This document shows positions 18,034-27,565 of a stretch of 64,000 bases of DNA, in pieces; positions within the stretch are counted from its first letter, which is position 1; each line of letters opens with the position of its first letter. Both the position numbers and the translations under genes were made by a program. Below the pieces are notes generated by a model. That model was given only the letters and a program-made list of their open reading frames with translations. It was not told the origin of the DNA and searched no databases. The DNA is from Nocardia sp. CC227C (GTDB lineage: Bacteria > Actinomycetota > Actinomycetes > Mycobacteriales > Mycobacteriaceae), in NCBI RefSeq assembly GCF_030767025.1, contig NZ_JASITE010000013.1, positions 177,932-241,931 of the forward strand, written 5' to 3'.

Positions 18034-20378
18034 CGCACGCCTCGCGGGATGGCGCGCACCAGGGCGCGCAGATCCGCTTCCAGGAGCCGGAACAGCCAGT
18101 AGGTGATCACGAACGCCAGGATGCCACCGACACTGAGCCAGCGGACCTGGACGATCACCGTTTCCAGATCGGTGGCGGGCACGAAGGTGGCGCTGGCGGC
18201 CCCCAGCAGCGGCACCGAGGCGGCCGCCGCCAGATAGACATTGCTGCGCCGCGCCAGCGCCCACAGCTGCGCCCCGTCGGTGGGACCGATGCCCCCGCGC
18301 ACCAGCAGCCGCGGATACAGCGACCGCACCGCGAACAGCGTGATCAGGAAGAACGGGTACGCCAGCGCGATGGTCGCGCACACCACCTGCGCGGCGAAGA
18401 AGTGCGCGAACTGGCCGGGCGACAGCGGTACCCCCGATCCGGCCAGGGCCAGCGGCCAGATGATGCCGGCGAGCAGCCACATGGCGAAGGGCACCAGCAC
18501 CGCGCGGTCGCCGACGCTCAGCGTGTCCGCACGGGCGCGGGCGAGTTCGGCTGCGCTGTACTCGTGCCCGCGCGCCAGCCGGAACGGGACGGTGAGCGGG
18601 CGGCGGCACAGCCAGATCAGCAGCAGGGCGGCCAGTGGGAAGGCGATGACGTTGTTCACCAGCGCCACCGTCTCGAACCGCTGCTGGTCGGCCTCGGCGA
18701 GGCGGTCCACGATGAGCCGCTGATTGAGCCGGATGTTGTACACGCTGGCAAGCGCGTTCGGCACGCCCACGCAGAGCGCGGCGATGGGCAGCGCCCAGCC
18801 GCGCGCCCGGTGGCGCAGGCTGGTGGGCGGCGGATCGACGAGATCGCGGGCGCGGGCGTCCAGGGTCAGATCGAGCTGCCCCGCCAGTTCCGCGCCGCTG
18901 CGCCAACGCCGGTCCGGATCGGGGTGCAGACACTCCAGCAGCACCCGGCGCAGGGTCGCGGGAGTCTCTGCGGGCAGGGTGTCGAGCGCGGCGGACGGCA
19001 CCCCCGCCCGCCGCTGGCGCAGCATGGCGGCGAGCAGGCGCGAACGGTCCGAACCGGAGGGCGTGGGAGTGTGCGCGTCGCCGTCGACATCCGCCCCGCC
19101 GATGAGACGCGGTGGAGCGGCGCGCTTGTCCTCCGGCGACGGTGGCCGGAGCGACGACCGCGGACGCCCCCCGGACCGCGACTCGGGCGACGGCGGCCGC
19201 TCCTCGAGGTCAGGGTCAGTGAATGGCGTTGTGCCGGTGAGCATTTCCCAGAGCAGCAGCCCGAGCGCGTAGATGTCCGCGCGGGTATCGGGCATCGGAG
19301 CCGCCGGATCCAGCAGCGTGGCCAGGTATTCCGGCGCGTGGTAGCGCAGCCGGTCGATGTCTCCCACCGCCTCCCCAGCGGGATCGACGACGTCGTCGTA
19401 TCGAGACGCCAGTCCGAAATCGGCCAGTTTCGGCACGCCCTCGGCGGTGAACAGCACATTGCCGGGCCGGATGTCGTGGTGCAGCACCCCGTGCCGGTCG
19501 GCGTAGTCTAGCGCCACCGCGAGCCGACGGCCCACCCACGCAACGGTTTCCGGCCAGCTGAGGGCGGCCAGCTCGGTGCGCACGCTGGAGTCGGCGGGCC
19601 GGATCTCGCCCCTGGCCTCCATGACGGCGTCCACCGAGCGCAGCAGTTCGGCTCCGCCCGCGGGCCGATGCCCGGCCCCGTTCCGGCGCAGCCGCGCGCG
19701 CAGATCCGCCACGGTGCCGCCCGGCAGGTACTGCATGTACAACAGCCGCAACGGTTTTCCGCCGTCTTGGAGGCGACGCTCGTCGAACACCCGGACGATG
19801 TACTGGTGGTCCAGGCGGGCGACGGTCGCTGCATCGCCGTCCGCCTCGGCGTCGACCCGGACGGCGACCAGGCGCTGCATGGACAGCTGGCGGGCCAGGA
19901 ACACCCGGCTGCGCTCGCCGCCGCCGAGATCGGTGAGCAGATCGAAATCGTCCAGGCGATGCCCGATGTCGATGTGCGCCGGGAGATTCGGCGGGGCCTG
20001 GGCGCTCCGGTCGGCCAGCCGCGCCCGGATCTCACCGGCCAGGTCCGGATACTCGGCGCTGAAGGTCTCCAGGTCCACCTGCCGGTAGCGGCGGCGCACC
20101 AGGTACTCCTCGCACACCAGCTCCACGAAATGCGGGCTGTCGGCCACCTCGGGAAATTCGGTGCCGTACTCGGCGATTCGCTTGCCCGCCCCGGTCCGCC
20201 GCCAACGCTGCCGCATGTCGATGCGCACCAGATCCGCCAGCACGGCCAGGCGCACCTCGGTGCCGTCGGGCACGTAGCGGTGCAGCGGTGGGGGTTCGGG
20301 GCAGCCGCCGCGCAGCGCGGCCTCCCAGTCGGCGGCGAACCGGGCCACTGCCTCCGCATGGAGATCGTCCACGGTCAC
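18030..20378 (-). CDS. Membrane Ser/Thr kinase-like protein, probable pseudokinase
   Basis: A 782-residue protein built like its upstream neighbour: N-terminal helical domain (about 5-122, with LVRIDMRQRWRR and YLVRRRYRQVDLETF), kinase domain (about 144-505), and six membrane segments (about 528-770). Key residues are altered: the beta-3 lysine is Arg174 (VAVRV), the HRD motif is HHD (300-302), and the catalytic-loop Lys is Arg304 (HHDIRPGN); DFG (320-322) is kept. The glycine loop is LGGGERS. An acidic/Pro/Ser insert of about 60 residues (390-445) interrupts the C-lobe. GTG 20378 overlaps the upstream kinase stop. It probably binds nucleotide poorly and may scaffold or regulate the first kinase. 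Confidence 0.88.
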   Translation of the reverse strand: MTVDDLHAEAVARFAADWEAALRGGCPEPPPLHRYVPDGTEVRLAVLADLVRIDMRQRWRRTGAGKRIAEYGTEFPEVADSPHFVELVCEEYLVRRRYRQVDLETFSAEYPDLAGEIRARLADRSAQAPPNLPAHIDIGHRLDDFDLLTDLGGGERSRVFLARQLSMQRLVAVRVDAEADGDAATVARLDHQYIVRVFDERRLQDGGKPLRLLYMQYLPGGTVADLRARLRRNGAGHRPAGGAELLRSVDAVMEARGEIRPADSSVRTELAALSWPETVAWVGRRLAVALDYADRHGVLHHDIRPGNVLFTAEGVPKLADFGLASRYDDVVDPAGEAVGDIDRLRYHAPEYLATLLDPAAPMPDTRADIYALGLLLWEMLTGTTPFTDPDLEERPPSPESRSGGRPRSSLRPPSPEDKRAAPPRLIGGADVDGDAHTPTPSGSDRSRLLAAMLRQRRAGVPSAALDTLPAETPATLRRVLLECLHPDPDRRWRSGAELAGQLDLTLDARARDLVDPPPTSLRHRARGWALPIAALCVGVPNALASVYNIRLNQRLIVDRLAEADQQRFETVALVNNVIAFPLAALLLIWLCRRPLTVPFRLARGHEYSAAELARARADTLSVGDRAVLVPFAMWLLAGIIWPLALAGSGVPLSPGQFAHFFAAQVVCATIALAYPFFLITLFAVRSLYPRLLVRGGIGPTDGAQLWALARRSNVYLAAAASVPLLGAASATFVPATDLETVIVQVRWLSVGGILAFVITYWLFRLLEADLRALVRAIPRGVR

Positions 20379-23098
20379 GTTCCCGCCGCGGCCCGCGCGG
20401 GCGACTGGTCGGCGTACATGCTCCGGTCCGGGTCGACCACCCGCTCCAGGGCGCGCAGATCCGCCTCCAGGGCCCGGAACAGCCAGTACACCCCGACGAA
20501 CGCGACGATCCCGCCGACGCACAGCACCCGCACGGCGACAATGATCTCCGGGATGTCGGCGGGCGGCAGGAAGGTCACCCCCGCCACCGCCAGCAGCGGC
20601 ACCGAGGCGGCCACCGCCAGATACCCGGTGCAGCGGCGGCCCAGCCGGTGCAGCCACACCGCGTCGTCGGCGCTGATGTCGCCGTGGCGCAGGAACATCG
20701 GGTAGATGCAGCGCACCAGGTAGAAGGTGACCAGGAAGAACGGGTACGCGACCGCGATCGCCCCGCACACCACCAGCGACACCAGGAAGTGCACCATGCC
20801 GTGCGCGGGAATCTCACCGGTGGCCAGGCGCAGCGAGATCGGGAAGGTGATGCCCGCCAGCACCCACAGCGTGAACACCACGAAGGAGGCGCGCTCGCCC
20901 AACAGCAGCACGTCCTTGCGGGCCGCTCGCAGGGTGTCGGCGTCGAAGGTCCGGCCGCGTTTGAGCCCGTGCGGCACGGTGATCACGTGGCGGCCCAGAT
21001 AGCAGACGACCACGATGCCGATCGGATAGAACAGCCCGTTCACGGTGGCGGTGACCAGGGTGAAGGTGCGTTGGGCGTCGGCGGTCAGGCGGCTCACGAT
21101 CAGCATGTCGTTGTGGCCGATGTTGTACAGCGAGGCAAGCACATTCGGGATGCCGATGGCCAGCGTGATCACCAGGATGCGCCAGGAGCGCAGCCGCAGC
21201 CGCCAACTGTGCGGCGGCGGGTCCACCAGGTCGCGGGCCCGTTCGTCCAGGCACATGTCGAGCTGTTTGGCGAGCACGCTGCCGCTGCTCCAGCGCTGCT
21301 CGCGGTCGGGGGCGAGGCAGGTGAGCAGGACGCGGCGCAGCGCGGCCGGGCAGTCGGGCGGCACCCGTTCCAGCGCGGCCGGCTCCACGCCGCCGCGCCT
21401 GCGGTCCAGCATGGCCTCCAGGGTGGTGCGGTCGCCGTGGTCGTCCGGACCGGCGGTGCTGTCGTCGAACGGCTTCGCGCCGGTGAGCAGTTCCCACAGC
21501 ACCACTCCCAGCGAGAAGATGTCGGCGCGGGTGTCCAGGTCGGCGGCGCTGCGGGCGCGGCCCGGATGGCACGCCTCGAGCTGTTCGGGCGACATGTAGG
21601 ACAGCGAGCCGCCGAAGTAGGAGACCGGGCTCGCGCCGTCCAGATTGCGGCTGAAGCTGATGTTGAAATCGGCCAGCTTCGGCACCGCCTCGGCGGTGAG
21701 CAGCACATTGGCGGGCTTCACGTCCCGGTGCAGGACACCGTGGCTGTCGGCGTAGTCGAGCGCCTCGGCGAGCCTGCGGCCCAGCCACGCCACCGTCTCC
21801 GGCCAGCTCAGCTCGGCGATCTCGGCGCGCACACTGGAGTCGGTCGGGCGGATCTCGCCCTTCTCCTCCATGGCGGCGTCGACGGCGTCGAGCAGCAGTC
21901 GGCCGGAGCGTTCGGCGGGCGGGGTGGCGCGCACCCAGCGCAGCACGCCCAGCAGGGTGCCGCCGGGGAGGAACTGCATGTACAGCAGCCGCAGCCGACG
22001 GCCCGACTCGGTCATCAGACCCGACATCAGGCGCTGGTCGAAGACCCGCACGATGTAGTCGTGGTCCAGCTGGGCCAGGGTCTGCGGTTCGGTGCCGTGG
22101 TCGGCGGAGATCTTCACCGCCACCAGTCGTTGCAGGGAGCGCTGCCGGGCCAGGAACACCCGCGCGAACGCGCCCGATCCGAGCCCGGTCAGCAGATCGA
22201 ACTCGTCGATGCGCTGGCCGATCTCGATGCGGTCGAGCAAATCCCCGGTATCGGGGGCGGCGGCCGGATCGAACTGCGTGCTCGTGCCGTGCGCGGTGGT
22301 GCGGGTCGCGTCGTCGAAACCGAATAGACCGGTCGCGTCCGGCGGGCGGGTCGTCTCGTCCGGGCGGCGGGTGCTCTCGCCGAGATCGACACCGGCGCGC
22401 GTCGACTCGTCCAGCCCACTTCCCGGTCGCCCCCGACCGGTGCCGCCGTGCGGCGCTGCCGAGGTGGGCGCGGCGGTCGGATGGGCGGCGGTCGGATCGG
22501 GGGCGGCGGCGGTTGTCCCCATATCGGCGGCGGTCGTATCCGGATCGGCGGCGGTGGCTTCCGGATCGGCGGCGGTGGCTTCCGGATCGGCGGCGGTGGC
22601 TTCCGGATCGGCGGCGGTGGCTTCCGGGTCGGCGGCGGTGCGGCGGGAGTCCTCGAAGGCCGAGCGGCGGGTGCTCTGGTCCTCGTCGTCGGCATTGAGC
22701 AGCTTGCGCAGCTCGGTCGCCTGGTGGGGGTATTCGCGCAGGCAGTCCTGGGGGTCGATGCGCTCACCGCTGTGGCGGCGGATGACGAACTCCTCGTAGA
22801 CCAGGCCCGCGGGCAGGTCGCGGGGGGTGAGTTCGGGGAAGTCGGAACAGTATTCGGTCAGCCGCTTGCGGAGGTGCCGGCGAATATCGGCGCCGGGGCG
22901 GCGCAGCCAGCGGTGCCGCATATCGACCCGGATCAGCTCGACCAGGGCCCCGCGGCGCAGGGTGGCGGCGTCCGGGAGGAAGTCGGTGATCCGCGGGGGC
23001 TCGGCGGCCGCGTCCCAGGCCGCGGCGAAGGCGGCGACGGCCGTGAATTCCGTTCCGGCCGTACGCTGGCCGGAACGGTGATCGGAATCAGAAGTCAT
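20375..23098 (-). CDS. Membrane Ser/Thr protein kinase with repeat linker
   Basis: A 907-residue kinase. Residues 20-135 form a helical domain (ALVELIRVDMRHRWLRR, VYEEFVIRRHSGERIDPQDCL) like those found ahead of kinase domains in planctomycete proteins. A disordered linker (140-285) has a seven-residue repeat. The kinase domain (about 297-620) has GLGSGAF, Lys329 (VAVKI), HRDVKPAN (457-464) and D477-F-N in place of DFG; the Asp is kept. Six membrane segments follow (about 640-875). ATG 23098 has AGGTG upstream. It leads a coupled operon with a pseudokinase and a cyclase-like gene and diverges from an amidase. Likely an active kinase; targets unknown. Confidence 0.92.
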   Translation of the reverse strand: MTSDSDHRSGQRTAGTEFTAVAAFAAAWDAAAEPPRITDFLPDAATLRRGALVELIRVDMRHRWLRRPGADIRRHLRKRLTEYCSDFPELTPRDLPAGLVYEEFVIRRHSGERIDPQDCLREYPHQATELRKLLNADDEDQSTRRSAFEDSRRTAADPEATAADPEATAADPEATAADPEATAADPDTTAADMGTTAAAPDPTAAHPTAAPTSAAPHGGTGRGRPGSGLDESTRAGVDLGESTRRPDETTRPPDATGLFGFDDATRTTAHGTSTQFDPAAAPDTGDLLDRIEIGQRIDEFDLLTGLGSGAFARVFLARQRSLQRLVAVKISADHGTEPQTLAQLDHDYIVRVFDQRLMSGLMTESGRRLRLLYMQFLPGGTLLGVLRWVRATPPAERSGRLLLDAVDAAMEEKGEIRPTDSSVRAEIAELSWPETVAWLGRRLAEALDYADSHGVLHRDVKPANVLLTAEAVPKLADFNISFSRNLDGASPVSYFGGSLSYMSPEQLEACHPGRARSAADLDTRADIFSLGVVLWELLTGAKPFDDSTAGPDDHGDRTTLEAMLDRRRGGVEPAALERVPPDCPAALRRVLLTCLAPDREQRWSSGSVLAKQLDMCLDERARDLVDPPPHSWRLRLRSWRILVITLAIGIPNVLASLYNIGHNDMLIVSRLTADAQRTFTLVTATVNGLFYPIGIVVVCYLGRHVITVPHGLKRGRTFDADTLRAARKDVLLLGERASFVVFTLWVLAGITFPISLRLATGEIPAHGMVHFLVSLVVCGAIAVAYPFFLVTFYLVRCIYPMFLRHGDISADDAVWLHRLGRRCTGYLAVAASVPLLAVAGVTFLPPADIPEIIVAVRVLCVGGIVAFVGVYWLFRALEADLRALERVVDPDRSMYADQSPARAAAGT
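22532..22636 (-). repeat. 21-bp tandem repeat in kinase linker
   Basis: Four copies and one variant of a 21-base unit encode AADPEAT in the kinase linker (residues 155-189). Copy number could change by slippage while keeping frame, lengthening the tether between N-domain and kinase. Confidence 0.9.
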
Positions 23099-23282
23099 AC
23101 CCGCACCTGCCTGGCTCGGCACGGACACCCGTTCGAATCCGCACTGGTCGGTTGGTGGGAGCGGCGGATAGAATCCGCCACACCCGACACCATCATCCCC
23201 CGAGCAACTGCCGGAAATGATAACTTGCGGCTGCACAGCGGATCACCCGATTTCGACGACCAGGCGACGGGGGAACACCAGC

Positions 23283-25466
23283 ATGTACAACGAGGGCACC
23301 GCACTAGCGGACGGCATCTCACCTGTGGAAACCGATTCCGACCGGCCGGATGCCACCCCGACCCACCGGCAAGCACCCACCCCCGGGCGCGACCCCGCCC
23401 CGGCCCCGGATCCCACCACCCCGGCGACCACCGAGCACACCACGCCGAACCGGTCCGCCCCGCCGTCCCCCGCCACGCCCGGTCAGGAGAAACCCGTGGC
23501 CGCGAACAACCCGGCGGACGAAGCCGACCACCCCGCCTCGGACGCGGTGCCGGACCGATCGGCCGAACCCGCTCACCCACACGACACGAATCCTCCCGAC
23601 GACCGGATTCCGCCTGGCGGCGAGACCGCCGTCGGCCCACTGCTCTCGACCGCACCGACCGCGACCGACTCCGACCACGAAGCCATCGACGAGAGCGAGC
23701 CGCCGGAGGCTGCCGCGCCGAGCCCGGAAAGCACCGGCGGCACAGGTACGACCGCCGTGCTCGGCGAGGCGGCGACCACCGCCGACACGACGGAAGCGAC
23801 CGCCGACGCGGGCGACACATCGGAGAACACCGCCGCCGACGCAGGTACCACCCACGCGCACGCAACGACGGCGACCGGCACGATGCGCACGGAGGACGAG
23901 CCGAGCACGGCGGGAACAGGCTCCCACGCCGCCCGAACCCAGGGCGGTGGGGCCGGGACTTCGCGCGATGACCGCGGTGACGCCGAGGCGGCTCGTGCCG
24001 ACGCCACCCGGAAGGCGGACGCGAACCAAACGGACGCGGACCGGACGGACGCGAACCAGACAGACGCGAGCACGACAGCGGCCGCGACGAGTACGAGTAC
24101 GAGTACGAGTACGCCCGGCACGGCACGGGTCGACACCAGCACCGCGGGTGCGATGGCCGCGGCGGTGCGGGACGGGGTGTTGTCGCCGTTGCAACTCGTG
24201 GACGAGGCGCTGGCGCGGATTCACGCCCGGGATCGGAATATGAACGCGTTCAGCATGGTTCGGGCAGAGGCGGCGCGGGCAGAGGCGCGTTCGGTGACCG
24301 AGCGGCCGGATCTGGACGTGCTGCCGCTGGCGGGGGTTCCGGTCGCGGTGAAGAACAATGTCGATGTCGCCGGCGAGGTGACCCGCGCCGGGTCGCTGGC
24401 GGGCGGGGATCGGGTGGCCGAGGCGGATCATCCGGTGGTGCGGCGACTACGGTCGGCCGGCGCGGTGGTCGTCGGCCTCACCGCTGTTCCGGAGTTCGGT
24501 CTGTGGGGTGCCACCGATTCGCCCGCGGGTGTCACGTGCAATCCCTGGAACCCCAAGTTCAGTTCGGGCGGTTCGTCCGGCGGGTCGGGGGCCGCGGTGG
24601 GGTCCGGCATGGTGGCCGTCGCGCACGGCAACGACGGACTCGGTTCGGTCCGGATTCCGGCGGCCTGCTGCGGCGTGGTGGGTGTCAAGCCGGGACGCGG
24701 GCTGGTGCCCGCCGAGATCGGCGTGGACTCGTGGGGCGGGATGACCGAGAACGGCGTGCTGGCAACGACTGTCGCCGATGCCGCGCTCATGCTCTCGGTG
24801 CTCGCCGACCGTCCTGATCTGGCCGACCTGGAGCCGCCGCAGTCGCTGCGCATCGGCCTGGCCACCGCCGCACCGCTGCCGCTGGGCCGCGTGGACCGGC
24901 ACTGGGACGCCGCCGCCCGCAAGGCCGCCTCCGCCGCCGCGGCGGCGGGCCACCACGTCGAATCGGCGGAATTGCCCTACCAGGGCGCTACTTTCGCGCT
25001 GATGCTGCGCTGGCTGGCCAATGCCGCCCGCGAGGCCGCGTCGGTCGCGCATCCGGACCGCCTGCAACCGCGCACCCGCACCCACGTCGCATTGGGCCGG
25101 CTGGCACTGCGTTCGGGCCTGCTGCGCCCCGCCCAGGTGGACCGCATCGAGGCCCGGCTGCTCGACCACTTCGAGCGCTACGACGTGGTGATCACCCCGA
25201 CCCTGGCGACCGCGCCTCCGCGCGCCCGCCGCTGGCACCGACTCCCGTGGCTGGCCAATGTCGTTGCCAATGTGCGCTATTCGCCGTTCACGCCGCTGTG
25301 GAACCTGGTGGGCTGGCCCGCGCTCAGCATCCCCATGGGCATCCACCCGCGCACCGGCACCCCGGTGGCCGCGCAGCTGATCGGCCAACCGGGCAGCGAG
25401 GCCACCCTGCTCCGTCTGGCGGGACAGCTCGAATCGGCCCACCCCTGGCGTCGCACGGCCCGCTGA
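23283..25466 (+). CDS. Amidase with very long disordered N-terminus
   Basis: A 727-residue amidase-signature hydrolase. The catalytic domain starts near residue 283 and contains the Ser-cisSer-Lys triad: Lys in PVAVKNNVDVAG, cis-Ser in SSGGSSGGSGAAVGSG, and nucleophile Ser in GLGSVRIPAACCG. The first ~280 residues are Thr/Ala/Asp/Glu-rich, acidic and disordered, with ADANQTDADRTDANQTDA repeats and a TSTSTSTS stretch; this is not a family feature. ATG 23283 has GGGGGA 9 bases upstream. It diverges from a membrane-kinase operon. Substrate is unknown; possible amides include aryl or cyclic ones. The head lacks a signal peptide. Confidence 0.88.
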   Translation: MYNEGTALADGISPVETDSDRPDATPTHRQAPTPGRDPAPAPDPTTPATTEHTTPNRSAPPSPATPGQEKPVAANNPADEADHPASDAVPDRSAEPAHPHDTNPPDDRIPPGGETAVGPLLSTAPTATDSDHEAIDESEPPEAAAPSPESTGGTGTTAVLGEAATTADTTEATADAGDTSENTAADAGTTHAHATTATGTMRTEDEPSTAGTGSHAARTQGGGAGTSRDDRGDAEAARADATRKADANQTDADRTDANQTDASTTAAATSTSTSTSTPGTARVDTSTAGAMAAAVRDGVLSPLQLVDEALARIHARDRNMNAFSMVRAEAARAEARSVTERPDLDVLPLAGVPVAVKNNVDVAGEVTRAGSLAGGDRVAEADHPVVRRLRSAGAVVVGLTAVPEFGLWGATDSPAGVTCNPWNPKFSSGGSSGGSGAAVGSGMVAVAHGNDGLGSVRIPAACCGVVGVKPGRGLVPAEIGVDSWGGMTENGVLATTVADAALMLSVLADRPDLADLEPPQSLRIGLATAAPLPLGRVDRHWDAAARKAASAAAAAGHHVESAELPYQGATFALMLRWLANAAREAASVAHPDRLQPRTRTHVALGRLALRSGLLRPAQVDRIEARLLDHFERYDVVITPTLATAPPRARRWHRLPWLANVVANVRYSPFTPLWNLVGWPALSIPMGIHPRTGTPVAAQLIGQPGSEATLLRLAGQLESAHPWRRTAR
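24087..24110 (+). repeat. Hexanucleotide microsatellite ACGAGT x4
   Basis: Four perfect ACGAGT copies encode Thr-Ser repeats in the amidase linker. Being a multiple of three, changes would not break the frame. Confidence 0.9.
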
Positions 25467-25630
25467 CTCCTACACAGCGGGTCGGATTCCAGCTACTGAG
25501 CGAATCCGCGTCGCACCACTGGAAAGCACACGCGTCCATCCGGCGGCAGTGCCTCCGATCCGCTGCCGCCGCACCGCCCCGAACTCACGATCGAGACAAG
25601 ACCACTGATCTGGTGACGTTCGGGGTAACT

Positions 25631-25729
25631 CGTCGGGCACGCCCGAAATCGGCGCGCCGTCGGACGCAGGCACGCGTGCTCAACCGTCTACGGCTCTCAG
25701 CTGGGCGATGAAGTCGCGGGGAGGCGGAC
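25631..25729. repeat. Dispersed repeat, copy A
   Basis: This about 100-base sequence recurs at 28637-28733. The shared blocks are GACGCAGGCACGCG (14/14), ACGGCTCxCAGC, TGAAGTCGCGG (11/11) and GGCGGAC in the same order and similar spacing. Both copies lie at or just past the 3' end of a minus-strand gene; here the last codons of the LysR gene overlap it. Confidence 0.7.
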
Positions 25730-26590
25730 ATGGAACCCGCCCTCGAGGACACGGGTGGCGAATTCGAGGATGGTGGGGCGGTCGTCGTCGGCGCGCCAGG
25801 CCACCGCGAGTTCGCACGGGGCCAGGCCGTTGACCGGGCGGGCGGTGAGGCCGGGCCAGCGGTACATGGGGACGTTGTTCTCGGCGAGCAGGCAGACGCC
25901 CAGTCCGAGGCTGACGGCTTCGAGCCGCTCCTCGGCGGTGGCGGCCTCCGCTCCGATGCGGGCCTGGCGGCCGCCGCGGGCGTCCGCGCCGAGCCAGAAT
26001 TCGCGGGCGGCACCGGCTTCGGCGGGCATGGCGATGAACGGCTCGTCGAGCAGATCGGCGAAGTCGATGGTCTCGCGATTGGCGAGGGCGTGGTTCTCCG
26101 GGAGCAGCACCCAGCGCGGCTCGGTGCGCAGCACCTGCCAGCGGTAGCGGGCGGTGTCGGGCACGGGCAGCCACATGAGCGCCAGATCGGCCTGGCGGCC
26201 GGCGAGGCCGCTGGAGGGGTCGGTCCAGGAGGCCGAGTGCAGGGCCAGCCGGTGGCCGCTGGCGGACTCCAGGTCGGTGATCAGTCCGCGTCCGATGGAG
26301 GACTGGATGCCGACGCGCAGCACCTCGCCCGCCTCCTGGAGGGCCACGTTGGTGACCTCCCAGAGTTCGAGGATCTTGCGGGCGCCCTCGAGCAGTTCCT
26401 TGCCCGCCACGGTCAGGGCGACGCTGCGCTGGTTGCGGTCGAACAGGACCACATCGAGCTGGCGTTCGAGCTGACGGATCTGCCGTGACAGGGTGGGCTG
26501 CGCGATGTGCAGCCGCTGGGCGGCGTTGGTGAAGTGCAGTTCCTCAGCGACAGCGACGAAATACCGCAGGTCGCGCAAATGCGGGTCCAT
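25697..26590 (-). CDS. LysR-type transcriptional regulator
   Basis: A 297-residue regulator. The N-terminal winged helix-turn-helix reads LRYFVAVAEELHFTNAAQRL (7-26) then AQPTLSRQIRQLERQLD, a canonical LysR start, and the effector domain (about 90-290) is complete. Its target is not obvious: the neighbour on the 3' side is a convergent amidase, and upstream is hpt on the same strand. An 8-bp inverted repeat lies 26-65 bases upstream and may be the autoregulatory site. ATG 26590 begins the conserved domain. Confidence 0.93.
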   Translation of the reverse strand: MDPHLRDLRYFVAVAEELHFTNAAQRLHIAQPTLSRQIRQLERQLDVVLFDRNQRSVALTVAGKELLEGARKILELWEVTNVALQEAGEVLRVGIQSSIGRGLITDLESASGHRLALHSASWTDPSSGLAGRQADLALMWLPVPDTARYRWQVLRTEPRWVLLPENHALANRETIDFADLLDEPFIAMPAEAGAAREFWLGADARGGRQARIGAEAATAEERLEAVSLGLGVCLLAENNVPMYRWPGLTARPVNGLAPCELAVAWRADDDRPTILEFATRVLEGGFHVRLPATSSPS

Positions 26591-26615
26591 AGCCCCTTGC
26601 TATCAGAATCGGTCT

Positions 26616-26655
26616 TGGATTTCCAGCCGTATTCAACCCCAGAGTTTGAAATCCA
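26616..26655. promoter_or_regulatory. Candidate LysR operator
   Basis: TGGATTTC (26616-26623) and GAAATCCA (26648-26655) form a perfect 8-bp inverted repeat with 24 bases between, just upstream of the LysR start. The spacing suits a site bound by a LysR tetramer. Confidence 0.45.
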
Positions 26656-26971
26656 CGACGAAAACAGCCATCAGGTTTGTTACAGACAGCATATGTCGCG
26701 CGCCGAACCGCGCGGTAACCGCCTCCGCGAACGCCCGGCGACTCCCGAAGTGGTCGGCCGACCAAGATCTATAAGGTCAATCGACCAGCAGTAATTCAGA
26801 CCACGCCCCACCGGCGAGCGGACGACACGGAACCGCCCGCGCGCGGCAGCAACAACCGGCTCGCCCAGGTCGACCGGCCACTGAAGAGAGTCGGTGATTT
26901 TCCTCACAGTAGGCGAAAAACCGCCCGCCTGAACCAATTCGGACAGACCTCGCAGGCGAGGGAGATCCGGC
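26656..26971. other. Non-coding stretch between hpt and the LysR gene
   Basis: This stretch of about 316 bases between the hpt stop and the LysR operator holds no frame I can support. It is less GC-rich around 26660-26800 (many AAA/TTA triplets) than the flanks, and I see no strong hairpin. Confidence 0.4.
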
Positions 26972-27529
26972 TCAGGCTCCGCCGTACACCTTCGGATGCA
27001 GGGTGCCGATATAGGGCAGATCGCGGTAGCGCTCGGCATAGTCCAGGCCGTAGCCGACCACGAACTCGTTCGGAATGTCGAAGCCCACGTGCATGACGTC
27101 CACCTGGGTGCGCAGCGCATCGGGCTTGCGCAGCAGCGTCACCACCTCGAGCGAGGCGGGATTGCGGCTGGAGAGGTTGCGCAGCAGCCAGGACAGGGTG
27201 AGGCCGGAGTCGATGATGTCCTCGACGATCAGCACGTTGCGCCCGGCGATGTCCTTGTCCAGGTCCTTCATGATCCGCACGACGCCCGAGGACGAGGTCG
27301 AGGAACCGTAGGACGAGACGGCCATGAACTCCATCTGGGTGGGTACGGAAAGTTTCTTGGCGAGGTCGGTCATGAAGAAGATCGCACCCTTGAGCACGCC
27401 CACCAACAGCAGATCGCCCTCCGGGGCGCCGGCCGGATAACGCTTGGCTACGAGATCGGCCAGTTCGTCGATCTTGGCCGCGATCTCTTCCTCGCTGATC
27501 AGCACCGACGCGATGTCATCCCCGTACAC
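26972..27529 (-). CDS. hpt: Hypoxanthine phosphoribosyltransferase
   Basis: Purine-salvage enzyme converting hypoxanthine or guanine with PRPP to IMP or GMP. The 185-residue protein has the PRPP motif VLIVEDIIDSGLTL (about 99-112), the flexible loop SSYGSSTSSSG, and GYGLDYAERYRDLPYIG near the C-terminus. The GTG at 27529 has GAAGGGAA about 11 bases upstream. It follows tilS by 36 bases on the same strand, the usual tilS-hpt pair. Confidence 0.96.
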   Translation of the reverse strand: MYGDDIASVLISEEEIAAKIDELADLVAKRYPAGAPEGDLLLVGVLKGAIFFMTDLAKKLSVPTQMEFMAVSSYGSSTSSSGVVRIMKDLDKDIAGRNVLIVEDIIDSGLTLSWLLRNLSSRNPASLEVVTLLRKPDALRTQVDVMHVGFDIPNEFVVGYGLDYAERYRDLPYIGTLHPKVYGGA

Positions 27530-27565
27530 GTGCGCTGGTTTCCCTTCAGTGATGTGGATCCCGAA

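Noticed and set aside
22440..22700. Regularly repeated blocks that look like a repeat array
   Set aside because: The units are contiguous, 21 bases long and in frame within the kinase; there are no spacers, so it is not CRISPR.
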